Part shown: piece by piece, positions 22,911 through 30,736 of the stretch
Numbering within the stretch: the stretch's first letter is position 1
Layout of the letters: every line of letters begins with the position of its first letter
Assembly: GCA_024638655.1 (NCBI GenBank)
Contig: JAHEJW010000023.1
Location: 1 to 35,776, forward strand
From: a bacterium
GTDB taxonomy: Bacteria; Actinomycetota; Acidimicrobiia; Spongiisociales; ZC4RG35
Direction of reading: 5' to 3'
Length of the DNA stretch: 35,776 bases
Position numbers and translations under genes: made by a program
Notes under the pieces: model-generated
Databases searched by the model: none
What the model saw: only the letters and a program-made list of their open reading frames with translations
Told to the model about the DNA's origin: nothing

Positions 22911-24125
22911 GTGGGCCTGCGCACTGTCATCGCGATAGCCATCGCACTCGTCGCGGGGGCCTGCACCGACACAGCCGAACAGTCGTCGACCACGACCACC
23001 CGGGCCGCCGTCACGACATCATCAGCTCCGGCGGAGGTGTCCGTCGACACGGGGCGTTTGGTCGTCGTCGAGGCTGACGGCAGCGTCGCAGTGATCGACC
23101 CGGACGGGTCGGGGCGCGTGGCCATCGCCCAAGCCGAGGAGGGTGTCGTGTTCACCCAGCCGATATGGTCACCAGACTCGAGTCAAATCTCTTATGGCCG
23201 GGTGTCCGGGGCCGTCTTTGCGATTCGAGTCGACGAGGTCAGCGGTGAGGGGTCGATGTCGATCCCTGTCTCGAACAACCCGTTCTTCATGCATTGGTCG
23301 CCGGATGGCGAGAGCCTCGGGGTGCTGCACAACGGCAACCAAGGACTCGACTTCGAGTTGGTCGATGTTTCCGAAGGGACCATCTCCGTTGTCGACCGTG
23401 GCTCACCCTTCTACTTCTCCTGGAGCCCGTCAGGGGATCGGGTGGTGATTCATGAGGGGGCAGGGCGCTTCGAGACAGTTGACCTGGAAGGGGCACGATC
23501 CCCTCTGGGGGAGACCGACGCCGGCTACCTCGTTCCACAGTGGCTGCCTCAGGGGATCCTCCATGTGGTCGACGATCGCCTCGTCCTGGTCGGGGATGGC
23601 GAGCCGGTGGCGTTGGCAGGGGTCGGCGAGCAGACGATGTTCGTGGCCAACCCCCAAGGAACGCGGGTCGCAGTTCAGACACTCGGAGCCCCCGAACAGA
23701 CTGTGTCCTACGCTCAGACGGACAGCCTGCGACCGAACGCAGTCGCTGTGATAGACACCGCGACTTCCGACATCGATGTGATCGACGGCCGGCCGGTGGT
23801 CGGGCTCTGGTGGAGTCCCGATGGTGAATCTCTTCTTCTGCTGACTCCGATCTCGGGTGGATCTGCCCTCATGGCCAAGGTCTGGTCGGAAGATGACGGT
23901 CTGGTCGAGTACTCCAGGTACCGGCCCTCGCCGATCCAGGCTCGTGACTTGTTGCCGTTCTTCCCCCAGTACGCACAATCCATGACCTTCTGGTCGCCGG
24001 ACTCATCCGGGTTCGCCATCGCTGGTGAGGTCGGAGGCGAGATCGGCATCTGGGTCCATCAGCTGGGTGTCGCAGAGCCGCGACTGGTATCTGACGGCTT
24101 CTGGGTCGCCTGGTCGGGCGAATAG
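22911..24125 (+). CDS. TolB/WD40-like beta-propeller lipoprotein
   Basis: A 404-residue secreted lipoprotein. From the GTG start the N-terminus is a signal peptide (LRTVIAIAIALVAGAC) with lipobox LVAGAC, so Cys18 would be lipidated. A Ser/Thr linker follows (SSTTTTRAAVTTSSAP). The rest is made of repeated propeller blades, each with a WSPDG-type turn: WSPDSSQISYG, WSPDGESLGVL, WSPSGDRVVI, WSPDGESLLLL and WSPDSSGFAI. Such propellers are usually scaffolds for protein binding at the cell surface; no enzymatic residue is evident. An upstream GTG 18 codons earlier would put extra non-signal residues before the signal peptide and is rejected. Confidence 0.85.
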   Translation: MGLRTVIAIAIALVAGACTDTAEQSSTTTTRAAVTTSSAPAEVSVDTGRLVVVEADGSVAVIDPDGSGRVAIAQAEEGVVFTQPIWSPDSSQISYGRVSGAVFAIRVDEVSGEGSMSIPVSNNPFFMHWSPDGESLGVLHNGNQGLDFELVDVSEGTISVVDRGSPFYFSWSPSGDRVVIHEGAGRFETVDLEGARSPLGETDAGYLVPQWLPQGILHVVDDRLVLVGDGEPVALAGVGEQTMFVANPQGTRVAVQTLGAPEQTVSYAQTDSLRPNAVAVIDTATSDIDVIDGRPVVGLWWSPDGESLLLLTPISGGSALMAKVWSEDDGLVEYSRYRPSPIQARDLLPFFPQYAQSMTFWSPDSSGFAIAGEVGGEIGIWVHQLGVAEPRLVSDGFWVAWSGE

Positions 24126-24135
24126 CGGAAAGCCT

Positions 24136-26073
24136 CTATCCGCCGGCGAACAGCTCTGGCAGCCCGAAGTCGTGGGGCGACGTCGGCGGGCTGACGACGA
24201 TCACGGAGATCAAAGGGTGGGCTTCCACGAGATCCTGGGCCAGAGAGCCGAACGGCGGCCGTGTCGACCCGCCGGACATGAGGACGACGTCCCCTTCCCC
24301 GAGGACCTCTTCGACCGCATCGAAATCGATCGGTCTTCGCAGCAGCTCCCAACCCGACTCCAAGGAGTCGATATCCGGTTCACCCACGACGGTCACGGGC
24401 AGGCCCGCCCCACGGGCGAGCCGCCGACAAAGCGAGTTCGTGACACCTTGCTCGGTCGGTGAACCGTCTGCGATCAGCACCAATCGGCTGTAGCTGGATC
24501 CAGGAAGCCAGCAGACGGCCGTCGCACAGGGGATGCGGTCGACCACATCTTCGAGAAGGCTGCCCACGACGCGGTCCTTTGTCGTCGACTCGCCCTTCCA
24601 CCCCAGCAACACCAGAGTCGCCGCTCTTTCAGCCACCGTGCTGACCACACCCGCAGCGACGGATCGATCGACCCGAACGAACGCTTCGACGTCCGCTCCC
24701 AGACGAGCCGCTGCCTCGTTCACCTGGCGCATCAACGGCTCGGCTGCCTCGACCTGATCTGACTCGGGTGACGTGACGACGTGGAACGGCACAACGTGGC
24801 CACCGTCGGCTCTGGCAACCCACACGCCCAGACGCAATATCTCGCCCATCGTCTCCGGACGGGCAACCGGAGCCAGCACGACCTTCCCGATCAAGTCGGG
24901 TGTCTTGGCAGCCGGAGCGACTTTGTGGGCGCTTCGCGAGGCGACCCATGACGCAACGGTCACGGTCACCAAGATGACGATTAGCACGGCGTTGACGACG
25001 CGCTCATCGATCAGTCCCAGCTCGAATCCGACGATCGTGGCAGCGAGTGTGGCCGCAGCCTGCGAGTTGGAGAGGGCGAACATGACACCGATCTGGGCAC
25101 GACCGAAGGAGAAGACTCTCCCGGAAATCTCGGCTGCGGCCCATTTCGCGCTGATAGCTACCGTGGCAAACGCCACCGCTAGCAGAAGCGTTTCCGGGTC
25201 CAAGACGACCGACACGTCGACCAGCATTCCGACTGAGATGAGGAAGATCGGCACCAGGAAGGCCGATCCCACGAAATCGACGCGTTGCATCAGAGCTCCC
25301 CGGTTCGGCACCGCCCGGTTCAGTGCCAAGCCGGCCAGGAAGGCGCCAACAATGCCTTCGACGCCCACCACTTCGGCCAGCACGGCGGATGCCAGGAACG
25401 CTGTGAGGACAAAGAGGAATCGCACGGTCCTGTCCTGTCCGATCCCGGCGAAGAACCACTGCGTGATTCTCGGCAGAAGCCACATCACCGACAACCCGAG
25501 GATGGCCAGGCCAGGGAGGAGTGTCGCCAGGAAACCGAAGCCCCCACCCGTCTCGAATGATGCCGCGACCAGGGCCAGGACGATGAGCGCGAGCGTGTCG
25601 GTTATGACTGTGGCGCCGATCGTGGCCGTCACCGAAGGGTCGCCGACGATCCCGCTGCGTCTGATGATGGGATAGGTGACCAGGGTGTGGGACGCCCATA
25701 ACGAACCGATCAAGACCGAGGCCAAACCTCCGAACCCGAGGGCGAGGGCGGTGCCCGTGCCGAGAGTCATCGGTATCGCAAAGGTGATCAGGCCGAATAC
25801 CACTGTGGGTCGCCGGTTTGTGGACAGCTCCTCCAAGTCCAACTCCAGAGCGGCGAGGAACATCAGGTACAAGAGCCCGAAGCCGCCGAGCTGCTCGATC
25901 GTGCCCTGGCGTGAGAGCAGGCCCAGCCCTTCGGGCCCGATGACGAGACCGGAGATGACCAGCCCAATCACCCCGGGTAGGCGCAGACGCTCTGCGGCCA
26001 GAGGGGCTACGAGTAGAAGGACCGCGACGGTCAGGAAGACCCAGGCCGGGCCGGTGAGCGGCAGCTCGATCAT
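24136..26073 (-). CDS. cation:proton antiporter (CPA2 family) with C-terminal USP-like domain
   Basis: A 645-residue protein. Residues 1-390 hold about twelve membrane helices of a monovalent cation:proton antiporter of the Kef/CPA2 kind, with LRLPGVIGLVISGLVIGPEGLG (written here as its first part LRLPGVIGLVISG), the ITDTLALIVLALVA helix with conserved Asp, and VEGIVGAFLAGLALNR. Residues from about 395 are soluble and resemble two tandem universal-stress-protein folds (VVLAPVARPETMGEIL; ADVEAFVRVDRSVAAGV; LVLLGWKG; LVLIADGSPTEQGV; VVLMSGGSTRPPFGS). This replaces the RCK/KTN nucleotide-binding domain common in Kef proteins and may sense nucleotides. The ATG overlaps the stop of a six-codon leaderless mini-ORF. 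Confidence 0.9.
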   Translation of the reverse strand: MIELPLTGPAWVFLTVAVLLLVAPLAAERLRLPGVIGLVISGLVIGPEGLGLLSRQGTIEQLGGFGLLYLMFLAALELDLEELSTNRRPTVVFGLITFAIPMTLGTGTALALGFGGLASVLIGSLWASHTLVTYPIIRRSGIVGDPSVTATIGATVITDTLALIVLALVAASFETGGGFGFLATLLPGLAILGLSVMWLLPRITQWFFAGIGQDRTVRFLFVLTAFLASAVLAEVVGVEGIVGAFLAGLALNRAVPNRGALMQRVDFVGSAFLVPIFLISVGMLVDVSVVLDPETLLLAVAFATVAISAKWAAAEISGRVFSFGRAQIGVMFALSNSQAAATLAATIVGFELGLIDERVVNAVLIVILVTVTVASWVASRSAHKVAPAAKTPDLIGKVVLAPVARPETMGEILRLGVWVARADGGHVVPFHVVTSPESDQVEAAEPLMRQVNEAAARLGADVEAFVRVDRSVAAGVVSTVAERAATLVLLGWKGESTTKDRVVGSLLEDVVDRIPCATAVCWLPGSSYSRLVLIADGSPTEQGVTNSLCRRLARGAGLPVTVVGEPDIDSLESGWELLRRPIDFDAVEEVLGEGDVVLMSGGSTRPPFGSLAQDLVEAHPLISVIVVSPPTSPHDFGLPELFAGG

Positions 26074-26090
26074 GCCAGCCCGTGGTTCAT
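26070..26090 (-). CDS. six-codon leaderless mini-ORF coupled to the antiporter gene
   Basis: An ATG at 26090 stands 6 nt after a perfect-looking -10 box TAGAAT. It opens a six-codon frame encoding MNHGLA whose TGA overlaps the antiporter ATG in an ATGA junction. The sequence shows the arrangement directly; that ribosomes start at the mini-ORF and re-initiate at the antiporter is inference. A mere chance ATG after a leadered promoter is the alternative. Confidence 0.4.
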   Translation of the reverse strand: MNHGLA

Positions 26091-26096
26091 CAACGA

Positions 26097-26102
26097 ATTC
26101 TA
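26097..26102 (-). promoter_or_regulatory. -10 element of the antiporter transcript
   Basis: TAGAAT on the minus strand, 6 nt before the mini-ORF ATG and 23 nt before the antiporter ATG. It is one of the best -10 matches in the window. No clear -35 at standard spacing. Confidence 0.45.
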
Positions 26103-26290
26103 ACGGTCATGCACCACGTGTCGGCCTGACAAGGGACTGGATAAGGTCGGGGCATGAGCCCGATTGCTCCCAGACCGCTCGCCGGTACGACCGCTATCGT
26201 CACCGAGTCGAGCTGCGGTCTGAGGTCGGCCACCGGGCCCAACGACTCTGACCCCTCTGCTCCGATCTTGGGTGTCTGAGGGCGCGCGAT

Positions 26291-28255
26291 ATGACCATGT
26301 CCTCGAAACAGATTGGGGTCCTCACAGCCCTGATCGAAACCCTGCTGCCGGCGTTGCCCGGAGACACCGCAGCCTGGACGATGCCCGGCAAGGATCTTGG
26401 GCTCGAAGCTCGGCTCGGCAGTCTGTATGACCGCCTCCCCCACGACCGCGACCGAGCCGACCTGCGAATCCTGCTCACTCTCCTCGGCTCGGGAGCCGCC
26501 GGAGTTCTGCTCTACGGAAGGCCGCGGTCCTTTACTGCGCTGGCCGGGGACGAAAGGGCCATGGCGTTTCGACGCCTCGCCGGTCACCCTTCGAACAACG
26601 TGAGGAGAGGGGCGAAGGCGATCAAGTCGCTGATCGCAACCGCCTGGGTGACGACACAAGACGCGGCCACCCCACCTTCGACCTGGGAGGCCATCGGCTA
26701 TCCGGGGCCGGCAGGCCCACCTCCGAGCACGCCGAAGACGATCCCCGTGATGACCATCGACGAGAGTGCAGCCATCACCTGCGATGTGGTCGTGGTCGGC
26801 TCCGGGGCGGGCGGTGGGACTGCTGCCGGTGTTCTGGCCGGGGCCGGTCTGGATGTCGTGGTTCTGGAGATGGGCGATTATCGGAACGAGGCGGATTTCG
26901 ATCATCTCGAAGACAATTCATATCGGAACATGTATCTGGACGGTGCCTTGAAGTCGACCGCCGATGGGGGAATCCATGTTCTGGCAGGCTCGACGCTCGG
27001 TGGTGGAACCGTCGTCAACTACACGACCTCCTTCCCGACGCCAGACCGTGTGAGAGACGAGTGGGACCGGGTGAGCCGGTTCGACCAGGTATTCACGGGT
27101 CATCGCTACACGGCGAGCCTGGAGGAAGTGAGTCGGAGGCTGGGCGTGAATCGGGAGAACGGACCACCTTCGATGCGGGCACAGCTCATGGAGAAAGGTC
27201 TGAGAGAGCTGGGTTGGCACGTCGACGAGATGCCCCGAAATGCCGTGACTTGCCGAGAGGAGGAGTGCGGATACTGCACCATGGGGTGTCGAATCGGGGC
27301 CAAACAGTCAACTCTGCTGACGTATCTCCAAGACGCGGCCGACAGAGGTGCCCGGTTCATAACGGGAGCCCATGTCGACTCGGTCAATTGGGAAGGGGGC
27401 CGGATGACAGGCCTCGTCGCAAGAGTCGGCCGGTCACACCTTCGGGTGCGAGCAAGGGCGGTGGTTCTTGCGGCAGGTGCCCTGAACACCCCGGCGATCT
27501 TGCTGAGAAGCGGCATCGGCGGACCGGCGGTCGGGCAACACCTCCGACTGCATCCGGTGACCGCGGTGTGGGCGCGGTTCGAACAGCGGGTGGACCCGTG
27601 GACAGGCATTCTCCAGACCCGCTACTCCGATGAGTATGCCGACCTCGACGGAGCCGGCTACGGATTCCGGATCGAGACTGCACCGATCCATCCTCTCTTC
27701 CCGGCTGCGTTCCTGGGGTGGGAGGACGGAGTGTCGTTCAAGCGGGACATCCTCGGGCTTGGTCACTTCGACGTGGGTGGGATTCTGCTCAGAGACAAGG
27801 GTCACGGACGCGTGGTGACACGTCGGGACGGAACCCCGGTGTGGGAGTACGTGATCTCGAGAGAGGACCAAGCCCACATTCGTGAGGGGGTGCGTCGAGC
27901 TGCCGAGATGTACGCCGCTGCTGGGGCGATCGAGATCGTTTCGTCGACCACACGACCGGTCCGCTGGACCCCGGATGGCCGGTCCGGCCTCGAGCGGTTC
28001 ATGAATGACGTCGATGCCTACGGCTACGGGTCCAATCAGACTTCTTACTTCACATTCCATCAAATGGGCTCGGCACGCATGGGCCAGGACCCCACCATCT
28101 CGGTGGTCGATGACCACAACGAAGTCCACGGCACGTCAGGCATCTTCGTAATGGACGGTTCGTGCTTCCCCACGGCGTCGGGGGTCAATCCGATGCTCTC
28201 GATCGCCGCCATTGCCCACCGGGGCGCCACGCTCCTGGCGGAGCGACTCGCCTGA
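26291..28255 (+). CDS. GMC family oxidoreductase (long-chain alcohol oxidase-like)
   Basis: A 654-residue FAD enzyme. An N-terminal helical region of about 130 residues (AALIETLLPALPGD-like LTALIETLLPALPGD) resembles the gluconate 2-dehydrogenase subunit 3 type extension of long-chain alcohol oxidases. The FAD Rossmann motif is VVVVGSGAGGGTAAG (about 165-180). GSTLGGGTVVNYTTSFP is the GMC signature loop and EEECGYCTMGCRIGAKQST a cysteine-bearing insert of this subfamily. HQMGSARMG (about 590) and SGVNPMLSIAAIAHRGA carry the catalytic His and Asn region. It should oxidise a hydrophobic alcohol or sterol-like hydroxyl; the substrate is not certain. Start ATG at 26291 (a second ATG lies two codons on). 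The 217-bp upstream gap is shared with the divergent antiporter. Confidence 0.9.
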   Translation: MTMSSKQIGVLTALIETLLPALPGDTAAWTMPGKDLGLEARLGSLYDRLPHDRDRADLRILLTLLGSGAAGVLLYGRPRSFTALAGDERAMAFRRLAGHPSNNVRRGAKAIKSLIATAWVTTQDAATPPSTWEAIGYPGPAGPPPSTPKTIPVMTIDESAAITCDVVVVGSGAGGGTAAGVLAGAGLDVVVLEMGDYRNEADFDHLEDNSYRNMYLDGALKSTADGGIHVLAGSTLGGGTVVNYTTSFPTPDRVRDEWDRVSRFDQVFTGHRYTASLEEVSRRLGVNRENGPPSMRAQLMEKGLRELGWHVDEMPRNAVTCREEECGYCTMGCRIGAKQSTLLTYLQDAADRGARFITGAHVDSVNWEGGRMTGLVARVGRSHLRVRARAVVLAAGALNTPAILLRSGIGGPAVGQHLRLHPVTAVWARFEQRVDPWTGILQTRYSDEYADLDGAGYGFRIETAPIHPLFPAAFLGWEDGVSFKRDILGLGHFDVGGILLRDKGHGRVVTRRDGTPVWEYVISREDQAHIREGVRRAAEMYAAAGAIEIVSSTTRPVRWTPDGRSGLERFMNDVDAYGYGSNQTSYFTFHQMGSARMGQDPTISVVDDHNEVHGTSGIFVMDGSCFPTASGVNPMLSIAAIAHRGATLLAERLA

Positions 28256-28265
28256 TCGGTCAGGC
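28250..28265. terminator. hairpin over two convergent stop codons
   Basis: GCCTGA (28250-28255) and TCAGGC (28260-28265) form a perfect 6-bp stem with loop TCGG. The arms contain the TGA of the GMC gene and the stop of the FMN reductase gene. On the plus strand a TTTTT run follows eight or so bases later (28273-28278). It may end both transcripts. Confidence 0.45.
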
Positions 28266-28823
28266 TGCCTCGGCTTTTTCGATTCTGGTCACCAGTGCTT
28301 CGAGGAGAAGACGAATCTGGTCAAGAGCCCGGCCGTCGGTGAGTTGCCCGTCGGAGAAGAGGGACCAGGCTCCTGGCAGAGCCACTTCGGGCTGGCCTAC
28401 CACTCGAAGCTCGTTGTGTTCGAGGATGTCCCGCAGATGCCTTTGAGCGCGGGCGGTCCCGGATCGCCCTCCGGTCCCGAGGATGGCGGCGGGCTTGCGA
28501 TCGAGTGGGGACGGTCGCCGCGAGGCCCAATCGATGGCGTTCTTCAGCGCGCCGGTGATCGAGTAGTTGTACTCGGGAGTGGCAAAGAGGATGCCGTCTG
28601 CCTCGGCAATCTGGCTGCGGAGCCTCTCTACGGGCTCGGGTAGGCCCTCCTCGTTCTCTACGTCGGCGTTGTAGAGCGGGAGGTCGGAGATGTCGGCCAA
28701 CCGCACGCTCACCCCTTCTGGCGCCAACTCGGCTGCAATGCGGAGAAGACGGGTGTTGTACGAACCGCGACGGAGTGACCCTGATATGCCGAGCACCTCG
28801 AAGTCCTGGTGGGAAGTAGTCAT
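28260..28823 (-). CDS. NADPH-dependent FMN reductase
   Basis: A 187-residue flavodoxin-fold reductase. The FMN phosphate loop is GISGSLRRGSYNTRLL (about 11-26). ADGILFATPEYNYSITGALKNAIDW is the family signature (first part ADGILFATPEYNYS), and ILGTGGRSGTARAQRHLRD binds the flavin ring side. It reduces FMN or quinones and azo compounds with NADPH in the cytoplasm. The ATG at 28823 is preferred over a TTG four codons upstream. It converges on the GMC gene with 4 bp between the stop codons, and is divergent from the AtuA-like gene. Confidence 0.92.
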   Translation of the reverse strand: MTTSHQDFEVLGISGSLRRGSYNTRLLRIAAELAPEGVSVRLADISDLPLYNADVENEEGLPEPVERLRSQIAEADGILFATPEYNYSITGALKNAIDWASRRPSPLDRKPAAILGTGGRSGTARAQRHLRDILEHNELRVVGQPEVALPGAWSLFSDGQLTDGRALDQIRLLLEALVTRIEKAEAA

Positions 28824-28885
28824 CTCGACGCACAACCGAAACGAATCTCCAGATAATCCCGATGTCGCGAGCTCCGCACTCGGAT

Positions 28886-28891
28886 TAGCTT
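28886..28891 (+). promoter_or_regulatory. possible -10 element of the AtuA-like gene
   Basis: TAGCTT, 9 nt before the GTG at 28901. It may give a leader of only two or three bases. Weak evidence; no -35 box recognised. Confidence 0.3.
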
Positions 28892-28900
28892 CGTTGCACT

Positions 28901-30694
28901 GTGAGCGATCGAAGGATCACCATCTCGGGTGCCGCCGGAGCCTGGGGCGACTCATCGCTGTCGACGGGCCAGATCCTCTTCGATGGCCGCTCCAATTACA
29001 TCATTTATGAGGCTCTGGCCGAGATAACCATGGCGATTCTCAGTCGAGCCCGTGAACGGGATCCTGAGCAGGGATATGCCAGGGACATAATCGAGACTGT
29101 CGCCTCCAATGTCCCGGCTTATCGCGATATTGGTGCCCGCGTCGTCACCAACGGCGGTGGTGTGAACCCGGAGCGGGCAGCTGATGTGATTCGGAGTGCC
29201 GACCCGGACGTGACTGTGGCAGTCGTCGCCGGTGACGACGCCTCCGCCCTTGTGGGCTCACCTGTCCTCGCCGGGATCTCTGGCGAGCCCATTTCGGTCA
29301 ACGCGTATCTAGGTGCCCGGCCCATCGCCGCGGCCCTGTCGGCCGGGGCAGACGTAGTGGTGACTGGCCGTGTCGTGGACTCCTCCCTGGCGCTTGGGCC
29401 GCTGATCCATGAGTTCGAGTGGGGTCAGGAAGAGTTCGATCGTCTTGCAGCAGGGAGCCTCGTCGGACACCTGTTGGAGTGTGGGCCGCAGTCCACCGGG
29501 GGGCTGTTGACGGATTGGGAGGACACCGCATCCTGGGCTGATCCGGGATTTCCGATAGCCGTGGTCTCCGAAGACGGGTCCTTCGTTCTCACCGCTCCGG
29601 CCGGATCCGACTCGCTCGTCGACGTCCGCTCGGTGACCGAGCAAATGCTCTACGAGATCGGCGACCCGGCTCGCTATGTATTGCCGGACGTGGTCTGTGA
29701 TTGGACTGAAGTAGTCGTCGAAGAGCTCGGTGACAACCGGGTCTCGGTCACTGGCGCCCGAGGGCTGGCGCCGCCTCCCACACTCAAGGCATGTGCGCAG
29801 GTGCCGGACGGCTGGCGTGCCCAGTTCCTGCTGTTCATCGGGGGCAGGGAGGCAGCATCCAAGGCTCGACGAGTCGGCCGCGACCTCCTGGATCGTGGCG
29901 AGCGGATGCTGGCCGCAGCTGGTCTGGCCGGGTTCCGGTCGACGCAGATCGGAGTTCTCGGCGCCGAAGAGACCTACGGGCCCCATTCGCGTGGTGAGGG
30001 CAGCCGGGAGGTCGTCCTCCACATCGCCGTACACCACGACTCGCGATCTGCCGTGGACCGTTTTGTGCGTGAGTTGCCGTCGATTGCCCTTGCGGGACCC
30101 CCGGGCATCAGCGGCGGTGGTAGGGGTCTTCCTCGGTCTTCGCCCCTCATCCGTCTGGAGTGCATGCCCATCGATCGGCGCCTCATCACAGCGAGGGTGT
30201 GGCTCGAGGAAGATCCGGTGACATTCGAGGATGTCGACCCTGCGCTTTGTCACGATCCGTTGCCGCCCGAAAGAGAGGAGCTTCCGGTCGAGCCGGATCG
30301 CGGCCCCGAGGTTGACCTTCCTCTCATCGCGATCGCCCACGGAAGGTCCGGCGACAAGGGGGCTGACGTCAACATCGGCGTCCGGGCCAGACACCGTGAC
30401 TTCTGGCCGCTGCTGACGTCCCGTCTGACCAGTGCCAGGGTGGGCGTGTACCTGGAGCATCTTGGAGCCCGCACGGTCGAGCGGTACGCACTGCCCGGCA
30501 TCCATGCACTCAACTTCGTCTTTCGCGGAGGTCTCGGATCAGGGGGTACGGCCTCGCTGCGGTTCGATCCACAAGGAAAGGCCGTGGCCCAGCAACTCCT
30601 CGACATGCCGGTCCCCTTCCCGATTGCGCTCCTCGAGCATCCGGGCCTCCGTCTGGTGCCGGAGCTGGAGGCGGCCCGCGAGTCCGTTCTGTGA
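28901..30694 (+). CDS. acyclic terpene utilization AtuA-like protein (DUF1446)
   Basis: A 597-residue protein of the AtuA/DUF1446 family. The large N-terminal domain opens with ISGAAGAWGDSSLSTGQIL, and has RVVTNGGGVNPERAADVI, LGARPIAAALSAGADVVVTG, RVVDSSLALGP and SLVGHLLECGPQSTGG, all family landmarks. The last about 120 residues are the AtuA ferredoxin-like fold domain (LIAIAHGRSGDKGADVNIG). AtuA is needed for breakdown of citronellol-type terpenes in Pseudomonas, but its reaction is not known, and the family is wider than terpene users. No other atu/liu genes stand beside it, so the pathway is open. Start GTG. Its last bases and those of the MFS gene form an 11-bp inverted repeat. Confidence 0.88.
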   Translation: MSDRRITISGAAGAWGDSSLSTGQILFDGRSNYIIYEALAEITMAILSRARERDPEQGYARDIIETVASNVPAYRDIGARVVTNGGGVNPERAADVIRSADPDVTVAVVAGDDASALVGSPVLAGISGEPISVNAYLGARPIAAALSAGADVVVTGRVVDSSLALGPLIHEFEWGQEEFDRLAAGSLVGHLLECGPQSTGGLLTDWEDTASWADPGFPIAVVSEDGSFVLTAPAGSDSLVDVRSVTEQMLYEIGDPARYVLPDVVCDWTEVVVEELGDNRVSVTGARGLAPPPTLKACAQVPDGWRAQFLLFIGGREAASKARRVGRDLLDRGERMLAAAGLAGFRSTQIGVLGAEETYGPHSRGEGSREVVLHIAVHHDSRSAVDRFVRELPSIALAGPPGISGGGRGLPRSSPLIRLECMPIDRRLITARVWLEEDPVTFEDVDPALCHDPLPPEREELPVEPDRGPEVDLPLIAIAHGRSGDKGADVNIGVRARHRDFWPLLTSRLTSARVGVYLEHLGARTVERYALPGIHALNFVFRGGLGSGGTASLRFDPQGKAVAQQLLDMPVPFPIALLEHPGLRLVPELEAARESVL

Positions 30695-30736
30695 CGACTT
30701 GCGGCCGAGGCATCGCCGAGAATCTTCACAGAACGG
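30684..30736. terminator. 11-bp inverted repeat holding two convergent stop codons
   Basis: CCGTTCTGTGA (30684-30694) and TCACAGAACGG (30726-30736) are exact reverse complements with a 31-nt loop, inside which CGGC and GCCG can pair again. Each arm is the last codons plus TGA of a convergent gene, so both proteins end in -VL. A bidirectional terminator is likely. No T-runs flank it. Confidence 0.5.

Noticed and set aside
26154-26279. A 41-codon plus-strand frame (MSPIAPRPLAG...) between the antiporter and GMC genes
   Set aside because: An AAGG lies 7 nt before the ATG, but composition and lack of similarity do not separate it from chance; it may be part of the GMC leader.
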